Assembly: GCF_037975245.1 (NCBI RefSeq)
Contig: NC_092568.1
Location: forward strand, 22,408,501 to 22,472,500
Direction: 5' to 3'
Origin: Apostichopus japonicus
Lineage: Eukaryota; Echinodermata; Holothuroidea; Aspidochirotida; Stichopodidae
Length of the DNA: 64,000 nucleotides
Under the pieces are notes generated by a model. The model was not told the origin of the DNA. It searched no databases and worked only from the letters and a program-made list of their open reading frames with translations. Shown here in pieces: positions 1 through 11,565 of this stretch (positions are counted from its first letter, which is position 1; each line of letters starts with the position of its first letter). A program made the translations under genes and the position numbers.

Positions 1-686
1 TTGTCAAATAGTTAAGTGTAGTAGCTGAAGCAATATTTTTGTCAAGAAGGAGGGAGAGGAGGTCCAGCAACATATATCATACGACACACACTATGCCATC
101 CATGCAAAGGCGTTTGAAGCGGAAATGGTGGGAGGTTCTTGTTTCAATCAAACATATGATAGGAGAAGGTAAACACCACTTCTTGTCACTGTTTTTTCCT
201 TCCCGCAAACAAAGCCTTTGTAACTTTTCGGTCAGATAGTTTCAGTGGAAATATCTTCCACGTCTCAAAGTAGCAAACCGTAACGTAAACTTTAACATAA
301 ATATCTGTCGTATTACTATAAAGACCGTCGTTTGCACCCATAGGCGATTCGAATACATACCATACGAGCTCATTTGAGAATGGCGTGTTAACAACATAAA
401 AAAAAACGAAAGTACTAGTAGGACTACCCCCTTAAAAAAAATATATTACAGGATAGGCTATATGCATGATAGCAGGACGTAACATTTTTATATTTGATAT
501 CAATGTATTGCAATCAAGTAGATACATTTTGTTACTGATATATAGTTCTTCTCTTTTCGCTGTCAACACCTGACAAAATTTCCTTTCATCATAATCCAAA
601 GAAAACGTTAGAGTGTGACCTCTCAATCTAACACTTCAGAACCATCAATATGACACCTAATTAAACGTCAAGTGTCTCAAACGCTT

Positions 687-692
687 TTAATT
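687..692 (-). promoter_or_regulatory. candidate poly(A) signal for gremlin
   Basis: On the minus strand this reads ATTAAA, a common variant polyadenylation hexamer, about 217 bases after the gremlin stop codon. I saw no canonical AATAAA on that strand between the stop codon and the window end, so this is the best visible candidate. It rests on a 6-base match only. Confidence 0.3.
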
Positions 693-908
693 GCTTTCAG
701 CCCATGCCTCTGTTCCTCACGCCTAATCCATTGATAAGCCTTCGTGGGTGTGCATCTTTCGACGGGTCTCCTTACCTCAACCCCAGAGTGTAAAGACGGG
801 TTCAAAATATCATCGCAAAAATTGATGTAACTTTTGTTTTGAGATGTCCCGCGATAGCGTTTGATTCTCAGCTGTGTTAAGAACATCTCTTCCTCCCTCT
901 TTTTAAGA

Positions 909-1238
909 TTACGACACATCGATTGCCATACATCTGCATTTCTTTATCCTTTTGACTCGTTTGGTTTTGATTGGTGGATCCTGACCTGGGCATCTTAATG
1001 TCACCGTTATGTAAGCTACCTTTTGAGGTTTACAAAATGAGCAGGACTGAAAAGCTTGGTTGTAATCGTTCGACTGTTTCGGGATGTAAAATGAATTACA
1101 CTGCCCATAACATAATCTGTTCGTGATAATCCGCGAGATACATCCGGGCTCTTCTATCCTTTGTCGCAGTGTGTAGGCTTTACACCAGTCGTCTCTCAGA
1201 TAACTCGTCCCACTGTCTATAAGTTCCTCACTGGACGG
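909..1238 (-). CDS. grem: gremlin, coding exon 2 (DAN cystine-knot domain and stop)
   Basis: This exon encodes residues 82-190 of a gremlin-type secreted BMP antagonist, followed by TAA at 911-909. Gremlins bind BMP2/4/7-type ligands outside the cell and block receptor binding. The exon holds the entire DAN domain. Visible landmarks are DWCK (C100), EPGC (C114), RLCYGQCNSFYIP (C124, C128), FQSCSFCKP (C147, C150), LRCPG (C164) and KCRC (C182, C184), nine cysteines in the gremlin spacing. The SCSFCKP block and the basic KTKRVKRIKK stretch (172-181, a likely heparin/VEGFR-type binding patch) are gremlin signatures, unlike cerberus, NBL1/DAN or sclerostin. The acceptor is a pyrimidine-rich tract ending CTGCAG just before 1238. 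The reading frame also continues upstream into the intron, but that extension is not gremlin-like, and splicing joins a phase-0 donor to a phase-0 acceptor. The sequence cannot tell GREM1 from GREM2; a pre-duplication invertebrate orthologue is likely. Confidence 0.95.
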   Translation of the reverse strand, partial: PSSEELIDSGTSYLRDDWCKAYTLRQRIEEPGCISRIITNRLCYGQCNSFYIPKQSNDYNQAFQSCSFCKPQKVAYITVTLRCPGQDPPIKTKRVKRIKKCRCMAIDVS

Positions 1239-1309
1239 CTGCAGTTTAAAAGAAAGAAGATCAAAATTGACGGTAAAGCTTATCAAAACTGTTGAATTCT
1301 GAGAAATAT

Positions 1310-1353
1310 ATAGATATATATTTATATAGATATATATTTATATAGATATTTAT
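1310..1353. repeat. AT-rich tandem repeat in gremlin intron
   Basis: About two and a half copies of a roughly 16-bp unit of the type TATATTTATATAGATA lie some 70 bases upstream (minus-strand sense) of the exon 2 acceptor. It is a simple-sequence repeat. Confidence 0.75.
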
Positions 1354-3387
1354 GCTGGACGATTCTAATGTGGATTTTATTATCAGTATTTGTTATTATA
1401 ATATATATAAATTATTTTTTCAATATTATTTTATAATTCAAATTTTAGTTGACCTTGAAATAAGTCTCCATTCAACAGCGTCGTCATGACATTGATCTAG
1501 TACTCTACATCTCAAAGAATGAAAAAAAAGAAGAAAGTTGAAAACTGAAGAAGACATTTAGGCTACGATCTTTTCCAATTTCTCTTGTTGAACTATCTCT
1601 CTTTGTGTTTACACATGACAACGGGGAGGCTACCTCGTTCGTTGTATAAATTCATTTCCCACTGATTCGCCCGCTGTTTGCCTAATTGACTTTGAGAGAT
1701 TTAAATTGCTTTACATTATTTTCTTACAGGTTTAGAAAACACAATACCACGCAATTGGCGTTCCTTGCTTCGACATTGAACCATCCTCCCTATGAACTCT
1801 TTACACAAAACTACAAAATATATTCATTTCTTATCACAATTTTGATGAAGAAAATTCGTCAGGGAATTGATAAATGTCGTGCAAATAGTGAAAGATTCTT
1901 AACAACGAGTCCACTATTCAGCAAATCAATTGTGAGAGATATAATACCAAATTAAATATATTACTGGGGGGGGGGGGAAGGGGTTGGTTACCGCCCATTA
2001 ATATACCTGTATGCAGAACTAACAAAGTTTATTAATACCGTTTTTTTAGTTTGATTACTGGCATCTGGCAATTCTTCATAAAACGCAATCGATTCGGTTT
2101 TTTTTCTTATTGTTCCTTATGCGTTTGGATCGTATGGGGTGGTTATTTTTTTCTTTTTTAGATAAGGCCGCGTTATCATCAGGCCATTTTGATTCCCCCT
2201 CCGTGATTGAATGGTGTCGGGGGTGGGGGATATTGTGAAGTTGGGACACTATCCTGGTCAGTGGCATCAAGTCACGTGTAATGTGTAAATGATGGGATTA
2301 GGCCTATGCAAGTTGGGACAATTTTCGCACATAATTTGGAAGAGACCCTACGAACAGAAGAGCGATCATTGCAATATTTTCGTAAGTTCACGATGTATTG
2401 TATACTTAATATATTGGTCTGTAAAAACTACTAAACCGCTGGTGAAAGCGAACCACCTTGCGATAAAAGTTATACACGGTTTTGTGACATGTGATTTAAG
2501 GTCCTATTTATTTTATATTTTTGGATGACGATTTGAAAGAGATCCTTATTGGAGAAGGAACAAGACTCTTTATGGTAATCTGAAGAGAAAATAAATTCAT
2601 AAAAGTCATACTTATGTTTGCATGTTTTAAAATTGATGGTTTTCGAACTCATGTGGCCCAATTGTAGGACAACTGAAGTACGTTTTAATTTTTATAAATG
2701 GTTGCTAGTGTGTTGCAATTTGCTAAGTTTGAATATCACATGTGCGCGTGCTTATCGCATATCAAGGAAACCTTACCTTGCAATGTTTGATAAATGTCGC
2801 TCTCAACGAAGCAAAAATCAGATACAGAATATTATAGCCTGTTGTTTTATTTACATCTTTTAACCCCAACTTTTATTTCAAAAAATAAGAATTATAGTCT
2901 TTCGCAATCAGTATCTCTCTCAATGAACCCATTACTGTAGTACTGTAATACAACGATCTCCATGGTAACAGAGGAACATATATTATTTTGAAAGTTACAT
3001 TTGAAAATACTGCAATTTATCTTTTCTGTGCGTTCAATATTAGTTCGTTTCCACCCCCAATTGCCCCCCTCCCTGTCATTGCTATGAATAATTTTAATGT
3101 CTATGAAAGTTTCGAAATAATCTATAGGTATGTAAGATATTATGTCGTCCATGGGGGGGGGGGTCTTTGGGGGAGGCGTAGTGCCGCTTCCCCTTTGAGA
3201 AATTGTGTTAACACGGAGGATGGAGCAAGATGTTGCTATATTTCGTAACAATATTGAAGAATTGTGGACTGCTTAGGTTTCACCGAATGCACACACCTTA
3301 TATGTTATATATTTATGTACTGCATTGTTCTTGTAATATGGTCCGCCGGGGTGTGGGGTTAACCTCCGCCCCCAAGAAATATGAGTG

Positions 3388-3441
3388 GGTGCGTCCCTGG
3401 TGCGGGTGGGTCCCGTCCCTGGTTGGGTGCGTCCCTGGTTC
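3388..3441. repeat. short GC-rich minisatellite
   Basis: Three imperfect copies of a 17-19-bp unit around GTGCGTCCCTGGT follow one another. They are the most GC-rich stretch in the gremlin intron and make overlapping spurious ORFs on both strands. Confidence 0.7.
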
Positions 3442-4830
3442 ACCATAGTTATTTCGCAGTGCACTACACGTATATATCTACACATCTCTATATTTGGCTG
3501 TATACATGTTTGTTGTTTAGAGGGGTTTGTTTGGACTTTAACACCGTAACAACAAGGACATGCAGCGATTAGGTTCTATAATTTTTAAATCAAAACCTTA
3601 AAACATCTTCATTTTCGTGCTGTCTTTGTGAGAGATTTTGTTATACATAAGATAACAAACATTTGAAAACTTTCAGAGATGATATGCAAAGCTATATACG
3701 TACATATTCCCGTCTGCTTCCTTCAAGAGGGGAAATATGTCTACTATTCATCGCCTCCATGGGTTTATTGTGATATGGCGCTACCTAGAGCGAGGAACAG
3801 TAGGGTTACTACTTGTTCCTCGGAGGGACCGCTCATAAATGTTTTGATTGGAGGATGAATTAGTTCTAAGTGGCGCTGGTTCTATTGGCTTTAATGGAGA
3901 ACTTATTAGACCCCATCGTCTTGACCCCCCACCCCCCCCCCCACCTTGGAAAACAAAACTTTAATGGATGGAGTTCAAGGAACTGCCATAGATTTCTGGA
4001 AGTGGTCTGTTGTCTTAAAATGCTGTAGCTGGTTCATGATAACCTTTAACTGTCTATATACTTATTTTTTGTAGAACAAATTCTCGAGTAAAGAAAAGTA
4101 ATGAAAAAATTCCTTCTTTTCTCCACCAAAATTCGTTCAAAGGTTAAAGCGACGTTCTTGTTTTATAAATTGGTATGCAGTCCGTAAACTGGAAAGTTGT
4201 GTATACCCATAGGGTGCGTAAACGATTGATTGGGGAGGGGGGAGAGACGGCCTCAAACTTTGAGGATCTGTAGGGCGTGTGACTTTGCTTTGGGGGGGGG
4301 GCAAACCATAAAATTATCTCAATATTTCCCGACACAACGAATCCTCGGCAGTAGCGCATCTAGAATAGTAGGCGCCAGGGGCGGATCGTTCCCTTGTCAC
4401 CCCATGCAGGGGATGACGTCCTAGGGAGGGGTCTAAGGGGTTGGTTGTGTATGCAAGGAAGATGGCTGACATCCAAAATGGTGCTAACTCTGTCAAGCTT
4501 TCTAACGGTGTTTAAGTTGAGGAATAATCTTTTTTTTTTTTAATTTTTTGGGCTGTGGCATGGAACTGTCATGTGAAACTATCATATTAGATAGATCCCC
4601 TTCCAATTGAGCCTAACGTGCCTGGAGATGGTAGGACTTATCTTGCCTTCATGTGACCAGATGACTATGTTATGTATCAGCTACGTCTAGCTTTTTGATC
4701 GAAAAGGATGTATTTCGTAACGTCCGTTCTCTGGTTCTTCTATTCTGTCAAACGAGCAAGGATCAAGGGGCATACAACTTTTACCAAACTTATCACAGAT
4801 GTCGTAACCAAAGTTCAGTCTGTATCTTAC

Positions 4831-5073
4831 CTTTAGTATTTTATCGGGTTCAATCCGCAGTTCGTGAGGGAGGCTCGACCCACCACCTGATCTGTAGGGT
4901 CCTGTACCGTGCCGTAATGCATTCATTGGGTTTGTGATGGGAAACTGTGAACTGTCGACAGTTTGTTCACGAGATGCTCCGGGGTGGTTATCTAATGATG
5001 AGTCTGCCTGGCTCAACAATGCAGGCAATATGAAAACAAACTGAATTAAAGAACTGAAGTAAACTGGATCCAT
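4831..5073 (-). CDS. grem: gremlin, coding exon 1 (start codon, signal peptide, N-terminal region)
   Basis: This exon encodes residues 1-81. The ATG at 5073-5071 sits in a good initiation context (AAG before it, G after it). Residues 1-23 form a signal peptide: a short polar start, a hydrophobic core FVFILPALL, and a small-residue cleavage site near SQA|DS. Residues 24-81 are polar and low in complexity (a TGPYRSGGGSS stretch), as in the poorly conserved N-terminal part of vertebrate gremlins. The exon ends with KILK at AAG|GTAAGA, a near-consensus donor. The frame reads on past the donor, but that continuation is intron. The reading frame is also open upstream, through a (TCA)n run translated as poly-Ser, but there is no ATG there (only TTG at 5106), so Met at 5073 is the start. 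Joined to exon 2 the protein is 190 residues; human GREM1 has 184. Confidence 0.9.
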
Positions 5074-5078
5074 CTTGA

Positions 5079-5101
5079 ATGATGATGATGATGATGATGA
5101 C
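5079..5101. repeat. (ATG/CAT)n trinucleotide repeat in gremlin 5' leader
   Basis: About seven tandem GATGAT units on the plus strand read as (TCA)n just upstream of the gremlin start on the minus strand. It is probably part of the 5' UTR and could vary in length. Confidence 0.85.
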
Positions 5102-5114
5102 GACAAATTATGAT

Positions 5115-5135
5115 TCTGAAACAGAACAAGAAATA
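5115..5135 (-). promoter_or_regulatory. candidate splice acceptor in gremlin 5' UTR
   Basis: On the minus strand a long pyrimidine tract (TTTCTTGTTCTGTTTCAG) ends at AG immediately before 5115, about 42 bases upstream of the start codon. This is a strong acceptor pattern and suggests a non-coding first exon further right. Vertebrate GREM1 also has a 5' non-coding exon. No transcript evidence is available, and an unspliced leader is possible. Confidence 0.4.
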
Positions 5136-6516
5136 GAAGGAAAACATGTATTTAATAATTTATCGATGGAGAGAACGAAGAAGATAAAAATAGAAAATAC
5201 TATAAGCAGAACAAATATATTACTAATACCATTGTCATTGGAAACCATTGCTCGAATCATGTTTTCTTTGCCCCAAACTACCATAAAAGCTTCTAAAAAA
5301 TTTACATCACAGAATAATGTTGTATGAACATGGGTGACCATTATTTGAATTCTAGCACATTCTTTGAATGATATTGCTGACCCTTTATAAAGGTATGGCT
5401 TCCTCTTCGCATTTTAATGTCAATCTATAGGCATAAACATACAGTCGACGACACGAGCTTAGTCTTCTATATGCATGGAGACAAATAAACCAACGTTGGC
5501 GTCACTCGTAAATAGAATACCGACTTTGTTTTACGACTTAACAAACGCAGGCTGAACAAAACAGTATTTACATATTAAAGCTTCCTTCCAAACTGATGGG
5601 AGCAATACAAAGAACCTTTAAGAAGGTACCTGGAAACATCGTCCACCAAAAATGATGAAATTACGCGTGAAGTTTGTAGATGAAAGAAAAAAATCTTTAA
5701 ATTTGTGAGACACAAAATATTTACAGCTCGCCAGTGCGGAGCCACCAAACATAAAACAAACAAGTCTCTTATTTAGATTATTTTTTACCTAACCGTAAGT
5801 CCGTACTCCTATTCTAACACAGTGAGCTATATTCGTGTCCGTCTTCCTCATGTTCTTGGGCTCGGAGGAACCTCAAGTTTATATAGTTTCAAAAGTCCAC
5901 ATAATTTCGTATAATTTCAACACCATTAAGTTTTCAAAAATGGTCACCCTCCCCTTCCTTTAATCCCCCACCCCACCAATCGAACCCCAACCAACGAAAA
6001 TAATTCACGGGCACGGACTAGTATCTGACAATATTTTTTAACAGAGGAGTGTGTGGGTGGGTGCATTTCCCAGCATGGTGTATATATAATAATATGTTTC
6101 TCATGTAAAGTATGATGTGTGCAAGATTTGATCTCTGTATAAATGCTTAATCATTTCCAACAAAATTTAGACAAAGACTTGTTGGTCTACTGCATGATGT
6201 ATTGAAATTGAAAAAGAATATATTTTGTAATTTGCAACAATTCGCACCAATTCGCATATAACCACCCTTATAACTATACATAAATTGTACCCCTGTCCTC
6301 AGACCTGCCCCCCTGCAGACCGGAAGTCCATAACTTTAAAAATCTAGCCCCCACCCAAAAAAAATAAAGATAATACTTGTATGGGCCTGGTACTTGTACT
6401 CCGTCTCGGGATATTTGGATAATATCGTGTAGAATCTAATGTAAGATTAACTACTCAAGCATTGTACTCGTAGCGTTGCACTCGTAGTACAAGTCTGGTA
6501 TCTTGATTGACCTGAT
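5136..6516. other. gremlin 5' upstream sequence, no gene seen
   Basis: This AT-rich stretch has several short C-runs and no recognisable exon. It would contain the gremlin promoter if the gene has no 5' non-coding exon, or part of a first intron if it does. I could not pick a convincing TATA box or start site. Confidence 0.5.
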
Positions 6517-7182
6517 CAAGGGCGGCGGAACCGGGGGGGGGGGCACAGGGGGAACGTGCCCCCCCCCCCACTTTTCCTCAGGTTAAAAATGTGCCCTTTG
6601 TCTACATAAAAATTGAGGTGTCTCAAGTTAGCAAGTGGCCAGGGAACCAGAATGAACACTCGGGAAGGGCCGTTTCCGGCCATCTGAGGGGTTTGTAGAA
6701 CCAAAAATTTTCTAGTACGCTCCGCGCCAACCGATGGTGGCGCTCCGCTCAGATGGTCGTGCATACAACTTTGCCAATCTTGGCTACGCCCGTGACTTTT
6801 AATGAATTTCTGTGGATCAAACTCAAAGCTATTTCGAATGGAAAAAAAATTGTTAAGATATTAACAAGAAATAAACTCTAATTCGGAAGATTCCTACATT
6901 AGCAACTAGCATGATTTCACCTCATTTTGTCTCAAAAGAAAACTTGTTCCTTGTTTCCCAAATTGCACATTGGATATTGCAGTGCTAGTATGCATATTTT
7001 CCTTTAGGGGGGGGGGGGGGAGGCGTTGATGGAGTGATGTGTATACACAAATAAGATAATACAATAAGAGTTACAAAGGGTACTAAATATAAGGCTGCAT
7101 CAGTCCAATCGAATTTCTGCAAAGTGCCCTTTGATGTCGGTGCCCCCCCCCCCCCAGATTAAAAGTGCTTCCGCCGCCCTTG
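6517..7182. mobile_element. non-autonomous hAT transposon (MITE), 666 bp
   Basis: The ends are inverted repeats: CAAGGGCGGCGGAA at the left and TTCCGCCGCCCTTG at the right, a perfect 14-bp match, each followed inward by a long G or C run. The element is flanked by a perfect 8-bp direct repeat, GACCTGAT (6509-6516 and 7183-7190), the size made by hAT transposases; CA...TG ends also fit hAT. There is no transposase ORF, only a spurious minus-strand frame at 6516-6764, so it must depend on an autonomous relative. An internal stretch at about 6668-6760 matches, in inverted orientation, part of the element at 61475-61994. Confidence 0.88.
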
Positions 7183-7365
7183 GACCTGATGTCAGGTTAT
7201 GCAACTCTACCCAAGTACACAGCTTCAATTAGAAACACTGAAAGTCGTTTATCCATAGCATGCCACTAGTCGTATGTGGTGGACAAGTTTTAACTCATTC
7301 ATGGTGGTCGTAATTCATCTTTCTCTTGTCTTAAATCTTGGACTTGTCAATTAGTTCATCGCTCT

Positions 7366-7411
7366 CACACCACCCACCCCCCACCCACCCCCCACCCACC
7401 CCCCCCCCCCC
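7366..7411. repeat. C-rich 11-bp tandem repeat
   Basis: Several CACCCACCCCC-type units run into a C homopolymer. It is a simple tract with G-quadruplex or i-motif potential. Confidence 0.75.
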
Positions 7412-10006
7412 GATGGAATTGTTTGTTTGATCAAGTCGTACAGAAAGTTTAAGTCCAAAATGCATCATTTCCGTGTTTGCTGTGATTAAAATTCTTGTGT
7501 CAAGTTTGACAACGCCGGTCTTTTAACTCTGTGATAAATGAATAGAGGTGTCGGACAATATATAGTATTGTTATACAGGAAAAGGACTACAGGGCCTAAA
7601 TCATATATCAGAGCAGGTAAGAAGTACTTGTTCAGTATTGTAAAGTTAACACATTAATTCCATTGTGTTTATTTTATTATGGAACGCATAAAGGGTCAAT
7701 AAATATATTGATGAAGCGTAGTAATCAAAAATAAAATGAAAAGATGTCCATAAAATATGTTGTCATCATTACAATGATATGTGGCTGACGCAAATGACGC
7801 TCTGCTGTATGTTCAGGTCATATGACGTCTATTAAATGAGTTTTACTTCGCTCCCCGCTTACCTGTCTCCCCACAACCTTAGTACTCTCGTTCTACCGTG
7901 CCTACACTATCCTGGTTTCATTACAAGGATTAAAAGGAGAGGTCTCTCATCTGAAACGTACCCGTTCACTCGCTTTATAAATACACATCAGCTCATGAAT
8001 GATAAAATGAATGTTCATTTGCTTTTTTATTTCTATTTTATTTCAACTTTTTTTTTCACGGGGATAACTTCATGGTTATTTGATTATCTGTAGCTGTAAT
8101 GTCCATGACGATACTCTTACCGACAATAAACAAAAGTTCATTACATTAATGTCACCCTTGAGAAACTTTGTTACATTTCACAATAACCATCAACCAGTGG
8201 CTTCGAGAACCAGGCCCGGGATAAATATGTCACCGCGTTTCGTTTTGAAGTCATATTGTGCTCAAGCTGTAAAGTATATCATATCTTTTTTAATTATTTA
8301 TCCCATAATTCTCCCGGGCTCCAAGATTGACTGTTGGCCCCGGGCTGTTACCCCCTGGCCCCTCCTCTCCGCAGGCCTATGGTCAACACTTAGTTTACGC
8401 ATATGCTTTCAAAACAAACTTGAATCAAGCCGCGTTGACACTCTTCGTATGAAAATATGGCATTTTTGTCTTTAACTGCATGCTTGTTAAGCCTTATTAT
8501 AACAACTAATTGAATCCTTTCTACTCCTTTTTAAAACGGAGAAAATATTGCATACTTAGGTTGAAATATTCCATTAACTATGATGCAGAATTGAATTTGG
8601 TTAGAAACTTTGAAATGTGATTGTGGATTATTAGGATAGAATGGTCAAGCAGCTGTTTATATGGATCACAGTACGTGTAGTAATATTACAGACAATGTTG
8701 TATGGATGTAAGCCTTCATGTTTGTCGTGACATTGTCTCCAATCTAAATAAATTATTTTAGAATTAAAGTATGAAATAAATATGAGTTTGGATGGGAGTA
8801 GGGAGGATGGCGGAGTCGGCGTGTGTCTTTGTGTGTGTTGTGGGGGGGGGGGGGGGTGGTGAGAGAGAACGAGGGATACTTTAAAAGTTTACTTGCAAGT
8901 TCCCAAGATTTGATTTTCAAATGTAGCTGGCCTCAAAAGCTCGTAGTTACCTCCACGGCATGTCAAAAATCACACCGAGTCACCAATGATAACATGATTC
9001 AGTTTTCCAGGAACTATACTAGAAAGTAAAACATATTATGTTTGTTTTATAATTAGGGCACCACGTCGGCTATTATCGCCATTTCCTATAAAATTGATTG
9101 TATTTAAATAAACCCAACAAAAGAATTTTCCCTTTCACTAAAGAAAGAAACTCTTCTACTTTCAATCAGCAATGAATGAGAAATGAAATAGAAGGATTGA
9201 TTTTTAAATTCATTGAGACAAGTTCGTCTTGGAATTCGTCAATAATTTGACACCACGTCGATTATTCCTGACGTGTTGCTCTTATGAGTATGGCTAGGGT
9301 GTCCATCTGCGCCAAGGGGTGTGACTTAAATCGTCTATACCAACAGTCAAAAATTGAACTACCTCCAAGGGCCACTTTGAAAAGTAACTAGCCCGCGGGC
9401 GTCATTGGTGTGTTGTGACCTCATAGGATTGGGCTGTCTGCGGGTCACATGAGGTCAAAATCCTGAGGTAAAATTCGGTTAAAAAAATCTCGAAAATTAA
9501 CTTGATAAAGTGATTTGATGACATGGGTACATAAATAGGAATTGACTGCTAGTTAGGTTGCGGACATGAAGTCTGCGACAAAGTGAACAATTGTACTCAG
9601 TATCTTTCTACGGCCGATGTATGTAGGTTGTTGAGTCAGACAAAATTAGATTAATATTTTCGTGGTTTCAAGCTAAACGTTTGAACATACCGAAAGCGTC
9701 TCGTTTGAGCTCATGTTGATTCATTATGTTCAATGGTAAAATGTTAGTCATTAGCTTGTTATAACCAGTTAACTGTCATGTCAAATAGTGTAAATAAGTT
9801 TTGAAATTTACCAACATTTCTAAAAATTTCACTTATACCCTGGTGACGAAATCTTGAGGATCGAAGGAAATTTATCAATTGCTCGAAAATTTAAACTTCA
9901 GTTTGGTAATAATGTGGGCAATTGCAATTGTATTTTAGTACAGGTATAGGCTAATAAGGTACTCGTGATAGGTTTGGAACCATCATGCCCGGATATTTAG
10001 TAACTT

Positions 10007-10008
<2 letters not shown>
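7412..10008. other. gene-poor intergenic DNA
   Basis: I see no supportable gene. The ORF at 8080-8475 (131 codons, plus) has no recognisable domain and covers a GC-rich patch near 8337 that resembles patches at 14.4 and 32.7 kb. A G homopolymer lies near 8840-8856. A possible 39-base splice-bounded segment ending CAG|GTAAGA near 7616 is too short to judge. Confidence 0.5.

Positions 10009-10047
<39 letters not shown>
10009..10047. repeat. (TA)n microsatellite
   Basis: A nearly uninterrupted run of about 19 TA dinucleotides. Confidence 0.95.
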
Positions 10048-10050
<3 letters not shown>

Positions 10051-11309
10051 TATTTTGCACTGGGAATACAATCACTGATGTAGAGTATAAGTGCGTTAAA
10101 TTTGTCCAAAGTGGTTAAGTCTGAACCAGAAATTCAGAGAGTTCCTGCTCCCTCCACCATTATGTATAGAGTTGTATCGTTCTGTCTGCCCGTGTCAAAT
10201 GGTGTAGTGTACGTTTGAAAAGAGCACCCTCTATTCTTGTAAAGCGTTGCAGCCTTTATGGAACACAAACTATGTCTGTTACAATAAACACGATTGCAAA
10301 AGGAAAACTTTGAGTGGATGAAGGTATATACATTTTTGGAGGGAAAAAAGTTGTTAACTTGGCATATTTTATTACCGATGATCCGACCGTCACTTTCAAA
10401 GGAGGCTAAGTTCCTTCTTACAGTGTGTGTTTGATCTGTTAAATATGTCGTAGACTACAATGCACGTCAACTTTGTCTTAAGGTTTGAGATTTTATTATT
10501 ACTTATTACTTTCCCTTCAATAGCCTTTCGTGTCGAACTTAAATCCATGTGTTCAATTAACCAACTCATAAACATGTCCCCGTCTTCCTCTTAAACTTGC
10601 ACTTCCCGATTTGGAGTTATTTTTTATCTTTTGTACATTTACGTACACTTGCAGGTGCTATTTTTTCATCTTTCTACATTTTTTTCTTAACAGAAGAGGC
10701 AGTTATTCTACCGGTTTCTCTTCATTTTCGAACTTTTATAATAGAAGTGAGTACCACCCTTCCCTGCCGCCCCTGCCCCCCCCCCCCATGATAATCAGTA
10801 AGAATCGCGATTTGGACGCCTCGTGAAATGACGTCAGAGATTCATTACGCGCACACGTGTGGTAGTGATCTGTCATCGAATTCGACAGTTCACATACTTT
10901 CTTGCGCGACCTGATTACATGCACGCTTCTATACTTTCACCAAGTTTGTAACTTAAATATTGCCGGTTATAAAAACGACGGAAATATTCTCAATAAACTT
11001 CCAGTTAATATATTGTTTTCTTGCTATTTATTTCACTAAATGGGAAGATAAAAGAACCACCAAAATCTTAGATCTTGTTTGAGTCTTGATTAACTACTAA
11101 AAGTTTTATGAGGTTGAATAATTCGCCATTAGGGTCTGTCCATTTGACATTTAGTAAGTGAATAAAATTGAATCTAAAGATTTATTTTGCTGTCAAGGTC
11201 CGTTATCAGTTCTGTCGAGAAAAATGGATACTGCATGCATACGATGTACGGAAATGAAATTATGAGGGCGTCGTCCACGCTGGCGCGAGTAAGCGAAAAT
11301 GTAGACTGC
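10048..11309. other. intergenic DNA, no gene seen
   Basis: AT-rich sequence with a C homopolymer near 10780. The overlapping ORFs at 10597-10924 run through pyrimidine-rich sequence and the C run and are not protein-like. Confidence 0.5.
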
Positions 11310-11518
11310 AATATATATAGATATAAATACATATATAGACTAATAGATACATAGACATATAGATATATATATTTCTAGACATATAGACATATAGATATAT
11401 ATATAGATAAATAGATATGTAGATGTATAAATACATAAACATATAGATATATATCTAATATCTATATAGATATATATCTATATATATATCTATATATCAT
11501 ATGTATATATAGATGTAT

Positions 11519-11562
<44 letters not shown>
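11310..11562. repeat. compound (TA)n / (GATA-like) microsatellite
   Basis: About 250 bases of interspersed ATATAG, ATACAT and pure TA runs, ending in a block of about 20 TA pairs. The minus-strand ORF here (Tyr/Ile repeats) is a by-product. Confidence 0.95.

Positions 11563-11565
<3 letters not shown>

Larger units (their letters stand above)
1239..4830 (-). other. grem: gremlin intron 1 (phase 0, about 3.6 kb)
   Basis: The minus strand reads AAAG|GTAAGA at the donor (4831/4830) and a pyrimidine tract then CTGCAG|CC at the acceptor (1239/1238). The intron falls between Lys81 and Pro82, where vertebrate gremlins have a continuous alignable sequence (the SSxEAL...YLxxDWCK region), which supports the join. 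It contains a short AT tandem repeat near the acceptor, a G/C-rich minisatellite at 3388-3441 and several G/C homopolymers. ORFs inside it are not recognisable proteins. Confidence 0.85.

Noticed and set aside
4378-4440. hAT-like end CAGGGGCGGATC
   Set aside because: I found no matching opposite end or target duplication nearby.
4687-4830. Read-through of gremlin exon 1 frame
   Set aside because: AAG|GTAAGA is a strong donor, and the downstream residues do not resemble gremlin, whereas exon 2 continues the alignment exactly.
5074-5106. Upstream extension of the gremlin frame through poly-Ser
   Set aside because: It begins at TTG, not ATG. The serines come from a (TCA)n repeat, and the ATG at 5073 directly precedes a good signal peptide in good context.
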